A stretch of DNA of 64,000 nucleotides, taken from assembly GCF_014203535.1 (NCBI RefSeq), contig NZ_JACHJI010000003.1, forward strand, positions 103,707 to 167,706, given 5' to 3'. Positions 44,651 to 55,217 of the stretch are shown here, one piece after another. Under the pieces are notes generated by a model. That model was not told the origin of the DNA and did not search any database. It saw nothing but the letters and a program-made list of their open reading frames with translations. This DNA comes from Streptomyces griseomycini (GTDB lineage Bacteria; Actinomycetota; Actinomycetes; Streptomycetales; Streptomycetaceae). Position 1 is the first letter of the stretch, and each line of letters opens with the position of its first letter. The position numbers and the translations under genes were made by a program.

Positions 44651-46156
44651 CTAGTACGAGAAGGCCATCGGCTTGTCGGCGTCACGGAGGTCGCCGCCGA
44701 GCTTCGTGGGCGGGTTGAGGTCGGACTCGGTGAGCTCGGGCGGGCCCGCCTTGACGTACTTGACGAGCAGCTTGACCTCGATGACGGCCAGGACGGCGTA
44801 GAGCAGGGTGAAGACGGACATGGAGGTGATGACCTCGGCCGTGGACACACCGGGGGAGACCGCGTCCCGGGTCTGCATCACGCCGTAGACGACCCAGGGC
44901 TGACGGCCCATCTCGGTGAAGATCCAGCCCCAGGAGTTGGCGATCAGCGGGAACCCCATCGTCCAGAGGGCCAGGAGCCAGTACAGCCGGGACAGCCTCG
45001 CCCCGAGCGGCTTCTTCAGCAGCACCAGATGCGGTACCTCGTCCTCCCCGGTGCGCAGGGCGGGCGGCAGCAGGAACTTCTTCCGCGTGAGCCACAGCCC
45101 GAGGAGGCCGAGCGAGAAGGACGCCATACCGAAGCCGATCATCCAGCGGAAGCCCCAGTAGGCGACGGGGACGATGGGCTTGTAGTCGCCGGGGCCGAAC
45201 TTCTCCCGCAGGGCCTCGTTGGTGTCGTTGATGCCGGGCACGTACGACTCGAAGTCGCTGTGGGCGAGGAAGGACAGCAGGCCGGGGATCTCCAGGGCGA
45301 CCTTGTTGTGCCCCTCGTCGACGTCCCCGTAGGCGAACACGGAGAAGGGCGCCGGCTCCTCGCCGTCCCACAGGGCCTCGGCGGCGGCCATCTTCATCGG
45401 CTGCTGCTCGTACATGACCTTGCCGAGGGTGTCTCCGCTGATCGCCGTGAACAGGCCGCCGACCGCCAGGGTCACCAGGCCGAGCCGCAGCGAGGTCCGC
45501 ATGACCGGGATGTGCTTCTTGCGCATGAGGTGGAAGGCGGCGATGCCCACCATGAAGGCGCCACCGGTCAGGAAGGCCGCGGAGAAGCTGTGGAAGACCT
45601 GGTTGAGCGTGGTGTTCTGGGTGAGCACCAGCCAGAAGTCGGTGAGCTCGGCGCGGCCCTTCTCCTCGTTGATCCGGTAGCCGACCGGGTGCTGCATCCA
45701 GGAGTTGGCGGCGAGGATGAAGTACGCCGACAGCAGCGTGCCGATCGAGACCATCCAGATGCAGGCCAGGTGGATCTTCTTGGGCAGCTTGTCCCAGCCG
45801 AAGATCCACAGGCCGATGAAGGTGGACTCGAAGAAGAAGGCGATCAGGGCCTCGAAGGCGAGCGGGGCACCGAAGACGTCACCGACGAACCGCGAGTAGT
45901 CGGACCAGTTCATGCCGAACTGGAACTCCTGCACGATGCCGGTGACCACGCCCATCGCGATGTTGATCAGGAAGAGCTTGCCCCAGAACTTCGTCGCCCT
46001 GAGGTACTTCTCCTTCCCGGTGCGCACCCAGGCGGTCTCCAGTCCGGCGGTGAGGGCGGCCAGCGAGATCGTCAGGGGCACGAAGAGGAAGTGGTAGACG
46101 GTGGTGATGCCGAACTGCCATCGCGCCAGGGTCTCCGGCGCCAGAGCCAGATCCAC
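44651..46156 (-). CDS. cydA: Cytochrome bd oxidase subunit I
   Basis: 501 aa. Carries the haems. The N-terminal RWQFGITTVYHFLFVPLTI has the conserved haem His. GAPLAFEALIAFFFESTFIGLW holds the two conserved Glu of the proton path, and VFHSFSAAFLTGGAF the b558 His. The periplasmic Q-loop is of the short type common in Gram-positives. Start GTG at 46156: AAGGAG lies 7 bp upstream, and the longer frame has none. Expression should respond to NADH/NAD+ through the Rex site at 46239-46256. Confidence 0.96.
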   Translation of the reverse strand: MDLALAPETLARWQFGITTVYHFLFVPLTISLAALTAGLETAWVRTGKEKYLRATKFWGKLFLINIAMGVVTGIVQEFQFGMNWSDYSRFVGDVFGAPLAFEALIAFFFESTFIGLWIFGWDKLPKKIHLACIWMVSIGTLLSAYFILAANSWMQHPVGYRINEEKGRAELTDFWLVLTQNTTLNQVFHSFSAAFLTGGAFMVGIAAFHLMRKKHIPVMRTSLRLGLVTLAVGGLFTAISGDTLGKVMYEQQPMKMAAAEALWDGEEPAPFSVFAYGDVDEGHNKVALEIPGLLSFLAHSDFESYVPGINDTNEALREKFGPGDYKPIVPVAYWGFRWMIGFGMASFSLGLLGLWLTRKKFLLPPALRTGEDEVPHLVLLKKPLGARLSRLYWLLALWTMGFPLIANSWGWIFTEMGRQPWVVYGVMQTRDAVSPGVSTAEVITSMSVFTLLYAVLAVIEVKLLVKYVKAGPPELTESDLNPPTKLGGDLRDADKPMAFSY

Positions 46157-46238
46157 GTCGTCGCTCCTTACTTCGCCGTGGTCAACAGCGGCCGCTTGGT
46201 CCCGTTCATCCGCCACAACTCGGGAAAACGGGATGCGC

Positions 46239-46256
46239 TTGTGAACGCGTTCACAT
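46239..46256. promoter_or_regulatory. Rex operator (ROP) upstream of cydA
   Basis: TTGTGAACGCGTTCACAT matches the Rex consensus TTGTGAA-N4-TTCACAA at 17 of 18 positions. It sits 83-100 bp before the cydA start. A further partial half-site (TTCACAAG) follows at once. Redox control of cydABCD by Rex is established in S. coelicolor. Confidence 0.9.
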
Positions 46257-46393
46257 TCACAAGCAATTATGACCTACCGCTTTTCGGACCCGGAAGGGGG
46301 GTCCGGTGTGACGTCAACCCCTTGGCGAGCGCCTTCCGCGCACACGAAGGCGGCCGACGGGTCACCCGTCGGCCGCCCGGTCGTCGGCGCCGG

Positions 46394-47473
46394 TCAGAGC
46401 CCCCTGTGGAAGTCCTCCGCCACCTTCAGGAAGATGTCGTTCGCCTCGGCCTCTCCGACCGTCACCCGCACCCCTTCACCGGGGAACGGCCGGATGACCA
46501 CGCCCGCCTGCTCGCACGCCTGTGCGAACTCCACCGTGCGCTCCCCCAGCCGCAGCCACACGAAGTTGGCCTGGCTCTCGGGCACCGTCCAGCCCTGACC
46601 GCGCAGCCCGTCCATCACGCGGTTGCGCTCGCACACCAGTGAACCGACCCGGCCGATCAGTTCGTCCTCGGCCCGCAACGAGGCGATCGCCGCGTCCTGG
46701 GCGATCTGGCTCACCCCGAACGGCACCGCCGTCTTGCGCAGCGCCGCGGCCACCGGCTCGTGGGCGATCGCGAAACCGACCCGCAGCCCCGCCAGACCGT
46801 ACGCCTTGGAGAAGGTCCGCAGGACGCAGACGTTGGGCCGCTTCCGGTAGATCTCGACGCCGTCCGGCACCTCGGGGTCCCGGATGAACTCGCGGTAGGC
46901 CTCGTCGAGGACCACCAGGACGTCGTCGGGCACCCGGTCGAGGAAGCGCTCCAGCTCGGCCCGCCGCACCGCCGTGCCGGTGGGGTTGTTAGGGTTGCAG
47001 ACGAAAATGAGCCGGGTCCGGTCGGTGATCGCGTCGGCCATCGCGTCCAGGTCGTGCACCTCGCCCGCGGTCAGCGGCACCTGGACCGAGGTGGCACCGC
47101 TGATCTGGGTGATGATCGGGTACGCCTCGAAGGACCGCCAGGCGTAGATCACCTCGTCGCCGGGGCCCGAGGTGGCCTGCAGCAGCTGCTGGGCGACACC
47201 GACCGAGCCGGTGCCGGTGGCCAGGTGGGACGCCGGGACGCCGAAGCGCTCGGACAGCTCGGCCGTCAGGGCCGCGCAGGCCATGTCCGGGTAGCGGTTG
47301 AAGGAGGAGGCCGCGGCCGTGACGGTCTCCATCACACCCGGCAGCGGCGGATAGGGGTTCTCGTTGGAGGACAGCTTGTACGCCACCGGTCCGCCGGCCG
47401 CCGCCGGCCTGCCCGGCTTGTACGTGGGGATCCCCTCCAGCTCGGCGCGCAGCCTGGGGCTCGTCTCGCTCAC
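46394..47473 (-). CDS. hisC: Histidinol-phosphate / aromatic amino acid aminotransferase (HisC-like)
   Basis: 359 aa, fold-type I PLP enzyme. [12 protein letters not shown] is the HisC-type N-terminal motif. The PLP Asn and Asp are in [11 protein letters not shown] and VLDEAYREF; the Schiff-base Lys is in [14 protein letters not shown] near residue 223. It stands alone, away from a his operon. Second copies of this type often transaminate phenylpyruvate or related keto acids, so the name hisC is by family only. Start GTG at 47473, with GAGGAGG 6 bp upstream. Confidence 0.88.
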   Translation of the reverse strand: MSETSPRLRAELEGIPTYKPGRPAAAGGPVAYKLSSNENPYPPLPGVMETVTAAASSFNRYPDMACAALTAELSERFGVPASHLATGTGSVGVAQQLLQATSGPGDEVIYAWRSFEAYPIITQISGATSVQVPLTAGEVHDLDAMADAITDRTRLIFVCNPNNPTGTAVRRAELERFLDRVPDDVLVVLDEAYREFIRDPEVPDGVEIYRKRPNVCVLRTFSKAYGLAGLRVGFAIAHEPVAAALRKTAVPFGVSQIAQDAAIASLRAEDELIGRVGSLVCERNRVMDGLRGQGWTVPESQANFVWLRLGERTVEFAQACEQAGVVIRPFPGEGVRVTVGEAEANDIFLKVAEDFHRGL

Positions 47474-47912
47474 CGCAGTCCTCCTCGAGAAGACCGGCGG
47501 CCCATGACCGCCGCCGACATCCAATACTGCTCACCTTATGAGGATTCGGCGCCGCTGCGTATAGGGCGGCGAGGACTCCTCCGCAGCCTCGCCCGTCCCA
47601 CCGTCAACAAGGGCAACATCACCCGAAGGTGCATGAAGGATGCACGGGCCGGGGGCGCGCCGCACATATATCTACGCGCCGGTGGCTTGCGCCGTGGCGC
47701 GCATCGCCCGTGCAGGTGAGTTGAGACCTCTTCGCAACATCGCACCCTCGCCAGGCCCACATGCGCCGACACGTCAGGTACTGGCATGGGAGCGTTCAAC
47801 CTCCTTCGTTTCCAAGGGAGTTAAACTGAACTGATCTTGCAGAAACGTGTCTGTCAATGTGCGCATATGCGTCCGCCCTACCCCACCGCATGAGCCCTAC
47901 TATCGGCTCGCC
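47474..47912. other. Divergent intergenic region with large RNA-hairpin potential
   Basis: 439 bp between the HisC-like gene (minus) and the LacI regulator (plus). It includes the structured element at 47641-47714 and an AT-rich stretch around 47805-47870 that is probably the LacI gene promoter. No gene is supported. Confidence 0.6.
47641..47714. other. 74-nt inverted structure
   Basis: Outer perfect 9-bp arms (TGCACGGGC and GCCCGTGCA) enclose a second pairing of GCGCGC with GCGCGC plus CAC with GTG. The loop centre is AT-rich (CATATATCTA). It could be an operator, an attenuator in the HisC-like leader or a small RNA. Confidence 0.45.
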
Positions 47913-49025
47913 ATGACAGCAGCAGGGAAGCACCAGGTGAGCCGTGCGGAAACCTCACGCCGAGGCGGCCGGCCGGGCCGAGCGGGTATCAGGGACGTGG
48001 CCGCCGCCGCCGGAGTCTCCATCACGACCGTCTCCGACGCCCTCAACGGCAAGGGCCGGCTCCCGGACGCCACCCGGCGCCACGTCCGCGAGGTCGCCGA
48101 CCGGCTGGGCTACCGCCCCTCGGCTGCCGCCCGCACGCTCCGCACCGGCAAGTCCGGACTCATCGGCCTGACCGTGACGACGTACGGGGATGAACCTTTC
48201 ACCTTCACGGAGTTCGCGTACTTCGCCGAGATGGCGCGCGCCGCCACCTCCGCCGCGCTCGCCCGCGGCTACGCCCTCGTCATCCTCCCCGCGACGTCCC
48301 GCCACGACGTGTGGTCCAACGTCGCCCTGGACGGCACGGTCGTCATCGACCCCTCCGACCAGGACCCGGTCGTCAGCGAACTGGTCCGCCAGGGCTTACC
48401 GGTCGTCTCCGACGGCCGGCCCGCCGGCTCGCTGCCGGTCACGGCCTGGGTGGACAACGATCACGAGGCCGCGGTCCTCGGCATCCTCGACCACCTCGCC
48501 GACGCCGGCGCCCGCCGCATCGGCCTGCTCACCGGGACGACGACCGACACGTACACCCACCTGTCGACCACCGCGTACCTGCGCTGGTGCGAGCGCGTCG
48601 GCCAGGACCCGGTGTACGAGGCCTACCCGGCGCACGACCCGTGCGCGGGCGCCGTCGCCGCCGACCGGCTGCTCGCCCGCCCCGACCGCCCCGACGCCGT
48701 CTACGGCCTGTTCGACCCGAACGGCACCGACCTGCTCGCCGCCGCCCGCCGCTACGGCCTGCGCGTCCCGGACGACCTGCTGCTCGTCTGCTGCAGCGAG
48801 TCCACCGTCTACGCCAGCACCGAGCCGCCCGTCACCACGCTCTCCCTGAAACCGCGGCGCATCGGCACGGCCGTGGTCCAGCTGCTCATCGACGCCATCG
48901 AGGGAGTCGACCCCGACCACCCGGTGGAGCAGGTGATACCGACCGAACTGATCGTGCGCACCTCCTCGCAGCGCCGACCACCCCGCACGACGGTCAGCCC
49001 GCCGAGGTCCCCGAAGGGGACCTGA
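47913..49025 (+). CDS. LacI-family transcriptional regulator, contains a TTA codon
   Basis: 370 aa. The helix-turn-helix GIRDVAAAAGVSITTVSDALNGKGRLPDATRRHV is at residues ~23-58, followed by the LacI hinge and a periplasmic-binding-like sensor (TVVIDPSDQDPVV, ARRIGLLTGTTTDTY, VYGLFDPNGTDLL). The ligand is unknown. Codon 162 (48396-48398) is TTA, read only by the bldA tRNA in Streptomyces, so translation should be delayed to late growth. The ATG at 47913 was chosen; the longer frame upstream is not conserved-looking. Confidence 0.88.
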   Translation: MTAAGKHQVSRAETSRRGGRPGRAGIRDVAAAAGVSITTVSDALNGKGRLPDATRRHVREVADRLGYRPSAAARTLRTGKSGLIGLTVTTYGDEPFTFTEFAYFAEMARAATSAALARGYALVILPATSRHDVWSNVALDGTVVIDPSDQDPVVSELVRQGLPVVSDGRPAGSLPVTAWVDNDHEAAVLGILDHLADAGARRIGLLTGTTTDTYTHLSTTAYLRWCERVGQDPVYEAYPAHDPCAGAVAADRLLARPDRPDAVYGLFDPNGTDLLAAARRYGLRVPDDLLLVCCSESTVYASTEPPVTTLSLKPRRIGTAVVQLLIDAIEGVDPDHPVEQVIPTELIVRTSSQRRPPRTTVSPPRSPKGT

Positions 49026-49032
49026 CACCGGG

Positions 49033-49055
49033 GCGCCGGCGGACCGGTCCGGCGC
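49033..49055 (+). terminator. Possible terminator of the LacI gene
   Basis: GCGCCGG and CCGGCGC form a 7-bp stem with a 9-nt loop, 7 nt after the stop codon. Confidence 0.45.
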
Positions 49056-49265
49056 ACGGCGGCCGCGGCGGGGAGGTCACAGGGCGGTGGAAGCCCGACC
49101 CAAACAGGGCGAAAGCCTCGGTGAACCGGAGTCCTGCTCTGATTCACCACCCCTGGGTCATCACATGGCGCGATCCGCATTCCTATGATGGGCCCACGAC
49201 ACCGCGGGCCGCTGCGACCAGGCAGTCCGACGCGGTGCAGATGCGGCGCGATGGTGGAGGGGTCG

Positions 49266-50342
49266 ATGACTCAGGGGGCCGGTCAGGGACCCGAGGTGGA
49301 GCGGACGGCGACGTTGCGCGACTTCCGGGTGCCCGCGTACGTCCACGAGGCCGGTCCGTACGTCCGGAGCACTCACCCGGGTGACGTCGTCCCGCCGTCG
49401 GAGGAGGCCCGTCCGGAGGGATACACGCCCACCCAGCGGGACCTCCCCGTCATCAATCGGGGGGACACTGTCCAGGTGACCGTCGACCCCGCGTCCGTGC
49501 CCGCTCCGCAGCCCGCCACCGGTCCCGGCCCGCTGTACGTGGTCGGTGACGTCCACGGCTACCTCGACGAACTGGTGGCCGCCCTCCAGGAGCAGGGCCT
49601 CATCGACTCCGCGGGCCAGTGGTGCGCCGGCACCGCGCGGCTGTGGTTCCTCGGCGACTTCACCGACCGCGGTCCGGACGGCATCGGCGTCATCGACCTC
49701 GTGATGCGCCTGTCCGCCGAGGCCGCCGCGGCCGGCGGCTACTGCAAGGCCCTCATGGGCAACCACGAGCTGCTGCTGATCGGCGCCAAGCGGTTCGGCG
49801 ACACCCCCGTCAACTCCGGTGCGGGCACCGCCACCTTCCAGGCGGCCTGGCTGCTCAACGGCGGCCAGAAGACCGACATGGACCGCCTCCAGGACCACCA
49901 CCTGCAGTGGATGGCCCGCCTCGACGCCGTCGAGGAGGTCGACGGCCACCTGCTGCTCCACTCCGACACCACCGCCTACCTCGACTACGGCCGCTCCATC
50001 GAGGAGGTCAATGACACCGTCCGCGAAACGCTGACCCGCAACGACGCGGACGAGGTCTGGGACCTGTTCCGCAAGTTCACCAAGCGGTTCTCCTTCCGCG
50101 ACGAGGGCGGCGCCGACGCGGTGCGCTCCCTGCTGGATACGTACGGCGGCACCCGGGTCGTTCACGGCCACAGCCCGATCCCGTACCTGCTGGGCGAAGT
50201 CGGCTCCGAGGACGGCGGGGACGACACCGGCCCCGTGGTCTCGGGACCGCACGTCTACGCCGACGGCCTCGCCATCGCCATGGACGGCGGCGTCACGATG
50301 GCCGGAAAACTGCTGGTCCAGCAACTTCCGCTCGACGTCTGA
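49266..50342 (+). CDS. Calcineurin-like metallophosphoesterase
   Basis: 358 aa. The metal motifs are in order: GDVHGYLDE, GDFTDRGPDG, MGNHELLL, then VHGHSPIP near the end, so a dinuclear Ser/Thr-phosphatase-like site is complete. The N-terminal ~85 residues are a separate, probably flexible region (TLRDFRVPAYVHEAGPYVRS). No signal peptide. Similar to bacterial PPP-type and ApaH-like enzymes; the substrate is unknown. The ATG at 49266 has GGAGG upstream, and a TATGAT hexamer at 49184-49189 could be the -10 box. Confidence 0.85.
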   Translation: MTQGAGQGPEVERTATLRDFRVPAYVHEAGPYVRSTHPGDVVPPSEEARPEGYTPTQRDLPVINRGDTVQVTVDPASVPAPQPATGPGPLYVVGDVHGYLDELVAALQEQGLIDSAGQWCAGTARLWFLGDFTDRGPDGIGVIDLVMRLSAEAAAAGGYCKALMGNHELLLIGAKRFGDTPVNSGAGTATFQAAWLLNGGQKTDMDRLQDHHLQWMARLDAVEEVDGHLLLHSDTTAYLDYGRSIEEVNDTVRETLTRNDADEVWDLFRKFTKRFSFRDEGGADAVRSLLDTYGGTRVVHGHSPIPYLLGEVGSEDGGDDTGPVVSGPHVYADGLAIAMDGGVTMAGKLLVQQLPLDV

Positions 50343-50352
50343 CGGTCCACGC

Positions 50353-50370
50353 GGCCGCCGCCCGGCGGCC
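50353..50370 (+). terminator. Possible terminator of the phosphoesterase gene
   Basis: GGCCGCC and GGCGGCC form a 7-bp perfect stem with a 4-nt loop, 11 nt after the stop codon. Confidence 0.45.
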
Positions 50371-50525
50371 CGCGACCGCACCGCACGCGCGGCAATTTCG
50401 GTAAATCCTCTGTCACCGCGCGCCGTCACCGCTCTACCATCGGCTTATCCGTAGCAGGCTCCCCTCCGTTTCTGCCCGACGGCTCGTCAGCATGCCGAGC
50501 CCCAAGCCCTACGGAGCATCGGGGG

Positions 50526-51395
50526 ATGCACATGAACAGCGTTCCGCAGTACCTGTTGAGCGAGGACCGCAAGGAGTACGAGCGGATTCTCGATGAGGCG
50601 CTGCGCTCCGCACCACACCGCCCGGAACTGTCCACGGTCGGTCAGCGGCTCAATCCCGAACAGCTGCGCACGATGGCGCTCAACGCCTCCGCGATCATCA
50701 CGGCGGCCGCGGCGACCGAGTACCAGCACTACGTGAAGGTCCGCGAGGAACTGCGCCGGCCGCCGGCGCCGTCCGCCCCGTCCGTCCGCGAGTCCGACTC
50801 CGCCGAGCCGGGCACGAACGCGGTGGGGCTCGCCACCACCATGGGGGAGGTCGCCGAGGCCGCCGGCGCGGGCGCCGTCGCCGTCGTCGCCGTCCTGGCC
50901 CCGGTCCTGGCCGGAACCTCCGCCGCCATATTCCTGCTCGTCGGTTACGTCCTGCGGATGCTCGACCCCGGCGCCGCGTTCGCCCGGACCATGCTCACCA
51001 CCGGCTGGGTGTTCGGCGCCGTGACGGCGGTCGCCATCCTCGTCGCCGCGGTGGGCCTGCTGCTCACCGCGCTGCGCAACAAGCCCTCGGCCCTCGGTAC
51101 CGCGTACGAGGAACTCGACGGGGAGCTGGCCCGGGCCAGGGACGCCTGGCGCGAGGCGCTGATGGAACGCGGCATCCTGCCGTTCCTGCGGGACGCGCTC
51201 ACCGACCCGGCGGCGGCCACCGCACTGCACCACACGGCACCGCCCGCGCCGACCAGCCGTATTCCGCACCTCGGTTACGGCCGGCCGGGTTTCACCAGCC
51301 CCGGCGAAGGCCCGGCCCGCGGCTCGCGGCCGAGCTACTCGAGCCCGGACTACTCGAGCCCGGACTTCGGGGGACCGGAACACCAGCCGGAGTAG
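50526..51395 (+). CDS. Membrane protein of unknown function
   Basis: 289 aa. A cytoplasmic N-terminal helical part (1-100) is followed by two membrane helices (about 115-145, AVAVVAVLAPVLAGTSAAIFLLVGYVL, and 160-185, VFGAVTAVAILVAAVGLLLTAL). Then come a helical segment and a Ser/Pro/Gly/Tyr-rich tail with repeats of YSSPD. This layout suggests a scaffold or stress-related membrane protein, but no family is recognised. The ATG at 50532 is an alternative start. Confidence 0.7.
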   Translation: MHMNSVPQYLLSEDRKEYERILDEALRSAPHRPELSTVGQRLNPEQLRTMALNASAIITAAAATEYQHYVKVREELRRPPAPSAPSVRESDSAEPGTNAVGLATTMGEVAEAAGAGAVAVVAVLAPVLAGTSAAIFLLVGYVLRMLDPGAAFARTMLTTGWVFGAVTAVAILVAAVGLLLTALRNKPSALGTAYEELDGELARARDAWREALMERGILPFLRDALTDPAAATALHHTAPPAPTSRIPHLGYGRPGFTSPGEGPARGSRPSYSSPDYSSPDFGGPEHQPE

Positions 51396-51472
51396 CCGGA
51401 CGGCCCGTCCGTCGGCTTGCGCTCCCTTCCGGGCGGAACCTCTCCGGAGCCTCCGCGCCGGGGGCGCGAGCC

Positions 51473-51494
51473 GGGTGGGTGGGTACCCGGTGGG
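51473..51494 (+). repeat. G-quadruplex-type G-runs in convergent intergenic region
   Basis: GGGTGGGTGGG followed by an 8-nt loop and a further GGG gives four G-tracts with loops 1, 1 and 8. CCCGGTGGGTGG-type motifs repeat to about 51512. Confidence 0.6.
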
Positions 51495-51553
51495 TGGAAG
51501 CCCGGTGGGTGGGCGCCCGCCGTGGCAGCCCACGTCACCGTGTGTCATGTGCC

Positions 51554-51595
51554 GTGCGTCGTGCGTCGTGCGTCGTGTGCCGTGTGCCGTGTGCC
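51554..51595. repeat. Two adjacent heptamer tandem repeats, 3 x GTGCGTC and 3 x GTGTGCC
   Basis: Three exact copies of GTGCGTC (51554-51574) run straight into three exact copies of GTGTGCC (51575-51595), ending 2 bp before the stop codon of the TerD-VWA gene. Confidence 0.9.
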
Positions 51596-51597
51596 GG

Positions 51598-53028
51598 TCA
51601 GAGGATGCCCGCCCGGCCCGCGGCCGTGATCCACATCGGGAACTCGGACAGCAGCCGGTCGTACAGCTCCGGGTCCGGCACGGTGCTGATGTCGTCGACG
51701 GCGAAGAAACCGACGTTGTCGACGCGGCGTCCGGGCAACGTGTCGAACCGCTCCAGCACGCCGTAGTTCGACCGGCCCAACCCCACGAACTGCCAGAAGA
51801 CCGGTTCCTCGACGGCCTCGCGCAGCTGCCGCTCGATCTCGGCGTTGCGGTAGACACCGCCGTCGGAGAAGAACAGCACGAGGGTCGGCACGGAGACGGG
51901 GTTCTCCCGGACGTACGCGCGCACCTCGGCGATGACCTTCTGCTCCTCGTTCTGGATGCCGACCTCCCGCATGTCGACCTGGCGCGGGTCCAGCCCCTTC
52001 TTCCGTCCGCGCCGGAAGAGGCTCATCTCCCCCACGCGCACGTGCAGCCGCAGCCACTCGGGAAGCTCACCGAGCCGCAGGTCGGGCAACCTGGCCGGGT
52101 TCGAGGCGAACGTCCAGGCCTGCATCTCACCGTCGTCGTCCAGCTGTGCGGCGACGGCGGCCATGCGCTCGACGACATCGGCCACGACCCCCTTGGAGTA
52201 CAGGAAGGACATGGACCCGGAGGCGTCCAGGACGAGGATGACGCGTGCGGTGACCCCGGTGGCCCCGTGCTTGCGCAGGCTGACCGCCACCTGCTCCTTG
52301 CGCAGGGACAACCGCTTGCGCATGTCCACGGGCAACCGCTCCTCGCCCTTGGTGAGCCGCGGGGCGTCCGTCCGGGGGTGGGAGGGCTGTGCGGCCGCCG
52401 GGGCCGTGGGCACCGCGGGCGGAGTCGACGGGGCCGCAGCGGCGGGCGGGACCGGTGTGACCGGAGGCGCCGAGGCGGTGGCCACCGGGGAGCCGCCGTC
52501 CGCCGGAGGGGCGTCGTCCACGGTGATGCCGAAGTCGGTGGCCAGTCCGGCGAGCCCGGAGGCGTACCCCTGCCCCACCGCACGGAACTTCCACTTCCCC
52601 TGTCGCCGGTACAACTCGCCGCCGATGAACGCGGTCTCCGTACCGGCCACCATGTCGAACCGCGCGACCTCGGTCCCCGTCCCGGCGTCCAGCAGCCGGA
52701 GCACCAGTCCCGGCACCTGGCCGAAGGTCCCGCCGTCGGCCGACGCGCACAGCACGATCCGCTCGACGACCGGCTCCAGCGAGCGCAGGTCCACCTCCAC
52801 GGTGTCGGTCGCGGCACCGGCGGCGCTCCGCTTCCCCAGGTGCGTCACGGCGCCCGACGTGTGCCGCGGCTGGTTGTAGAAGACGAAGTCACCGTCGTCC
52901 CGCACCCGACCGGCCTCCGTGAGGAGCAGAGCCGAGGCGTCGATCTCGGGCACACCGGGCCCGGCCGCCCAAGCGAGCTCGACGCGCACCACGGGGGCCT
53001 CGACGGGAAGGTTGGATCCCTTGCTCAT
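51598..53028 (-). CDS. TerD-domain protein fused to a VWA (TerY-like) domain
   Basis: 476 aa. Residues 1-190 are a TerD domain (start [39 protein letters not shown]), a calcium-binding fold of the tellurite/stress (Ter) systems. After a Pro/Ala linker (~195-245) comes a von Willebrand A domain with the MIDAS motif LDASGSMSF and [17 protein letters not shown]. In Ter systems TerD and TerY form surface or membrane-associated stress complexes; no other ter gene is adjacent. The start at 53028 is favoured over the ATG at 53043 by the conserved N-terminus. Confidence 0.85.
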   Translation of the reverse strand: MSKGSNLPVEAPVVRVELAWAAGPGVPEIDASALLLTEAGRVRDDGDFVFYNQPRHTSGAVTHLGKRSAAGAATDTVEVDLRSLEPVVERIVLCASADGGTFGQVPGLVLRLLDAGTGTEVARFDMVAGTETAFIGGELYRRQGKWKFRAVGQGYASGLAGLATDFGITVDDAPPADGGSPVATASAPPVTPVPPAAAAPSTPPAVPTAPAAAQPSHPRTDAPRLTKGEERLPVDMRKRLSLRKEQVAVSLRKHGATGVTARVILVLDASGSMSFLYSKGVVADVVERMAAVAAQLDDDGEMQAWTFASNPARLPDLRLGELPEWLRLHVRVGEMSLFRRGRKKGLDPRQVDMREVGIQNEEQKVIAEVRAYVRENPVSVPTLVLFFSDGGVYRNAEIERQLREAVEEPVFWQFVGLGRSNYGVLERFDTLPGRRVDNVGFFAVDDISTVPDPELYDRLLSEFPMWITAAGRAGIL

Positions 53029-53099
53029 GGAACTCGCTGTCATGGGATCAGTCTGCCGACCCGGGACCGCGAAGGGGAGGGGAGGTCCGACCCGCCCCC

Positions 53100-53145
53100 C
53101 GTGGGAGTGACGCCCCGGCCGGCCGCCGCGAGCACCACTCCCACG
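53100..53145 (-). terminator. Terminator of thiC
   Basis: CGTGGGAGTG and its complement form a 10-bp perfect stem with a 26-nt loop, 20 nt past the thiC stop codon. Confidence 0.6.
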
Positions 53146-53165
53146 AACGGTGGTCCCCCGACCGA

Positions 53166-55138
<1,973 letters not shown>

Positions 55139-55217
55139 TACAAAAGGTGCCCCCACGCTAGCGTCCTTTCTGGCGCGGTGAACAGAGGGCCCCCCTCGTT
55201 CTTGCGATGATCGGTCG

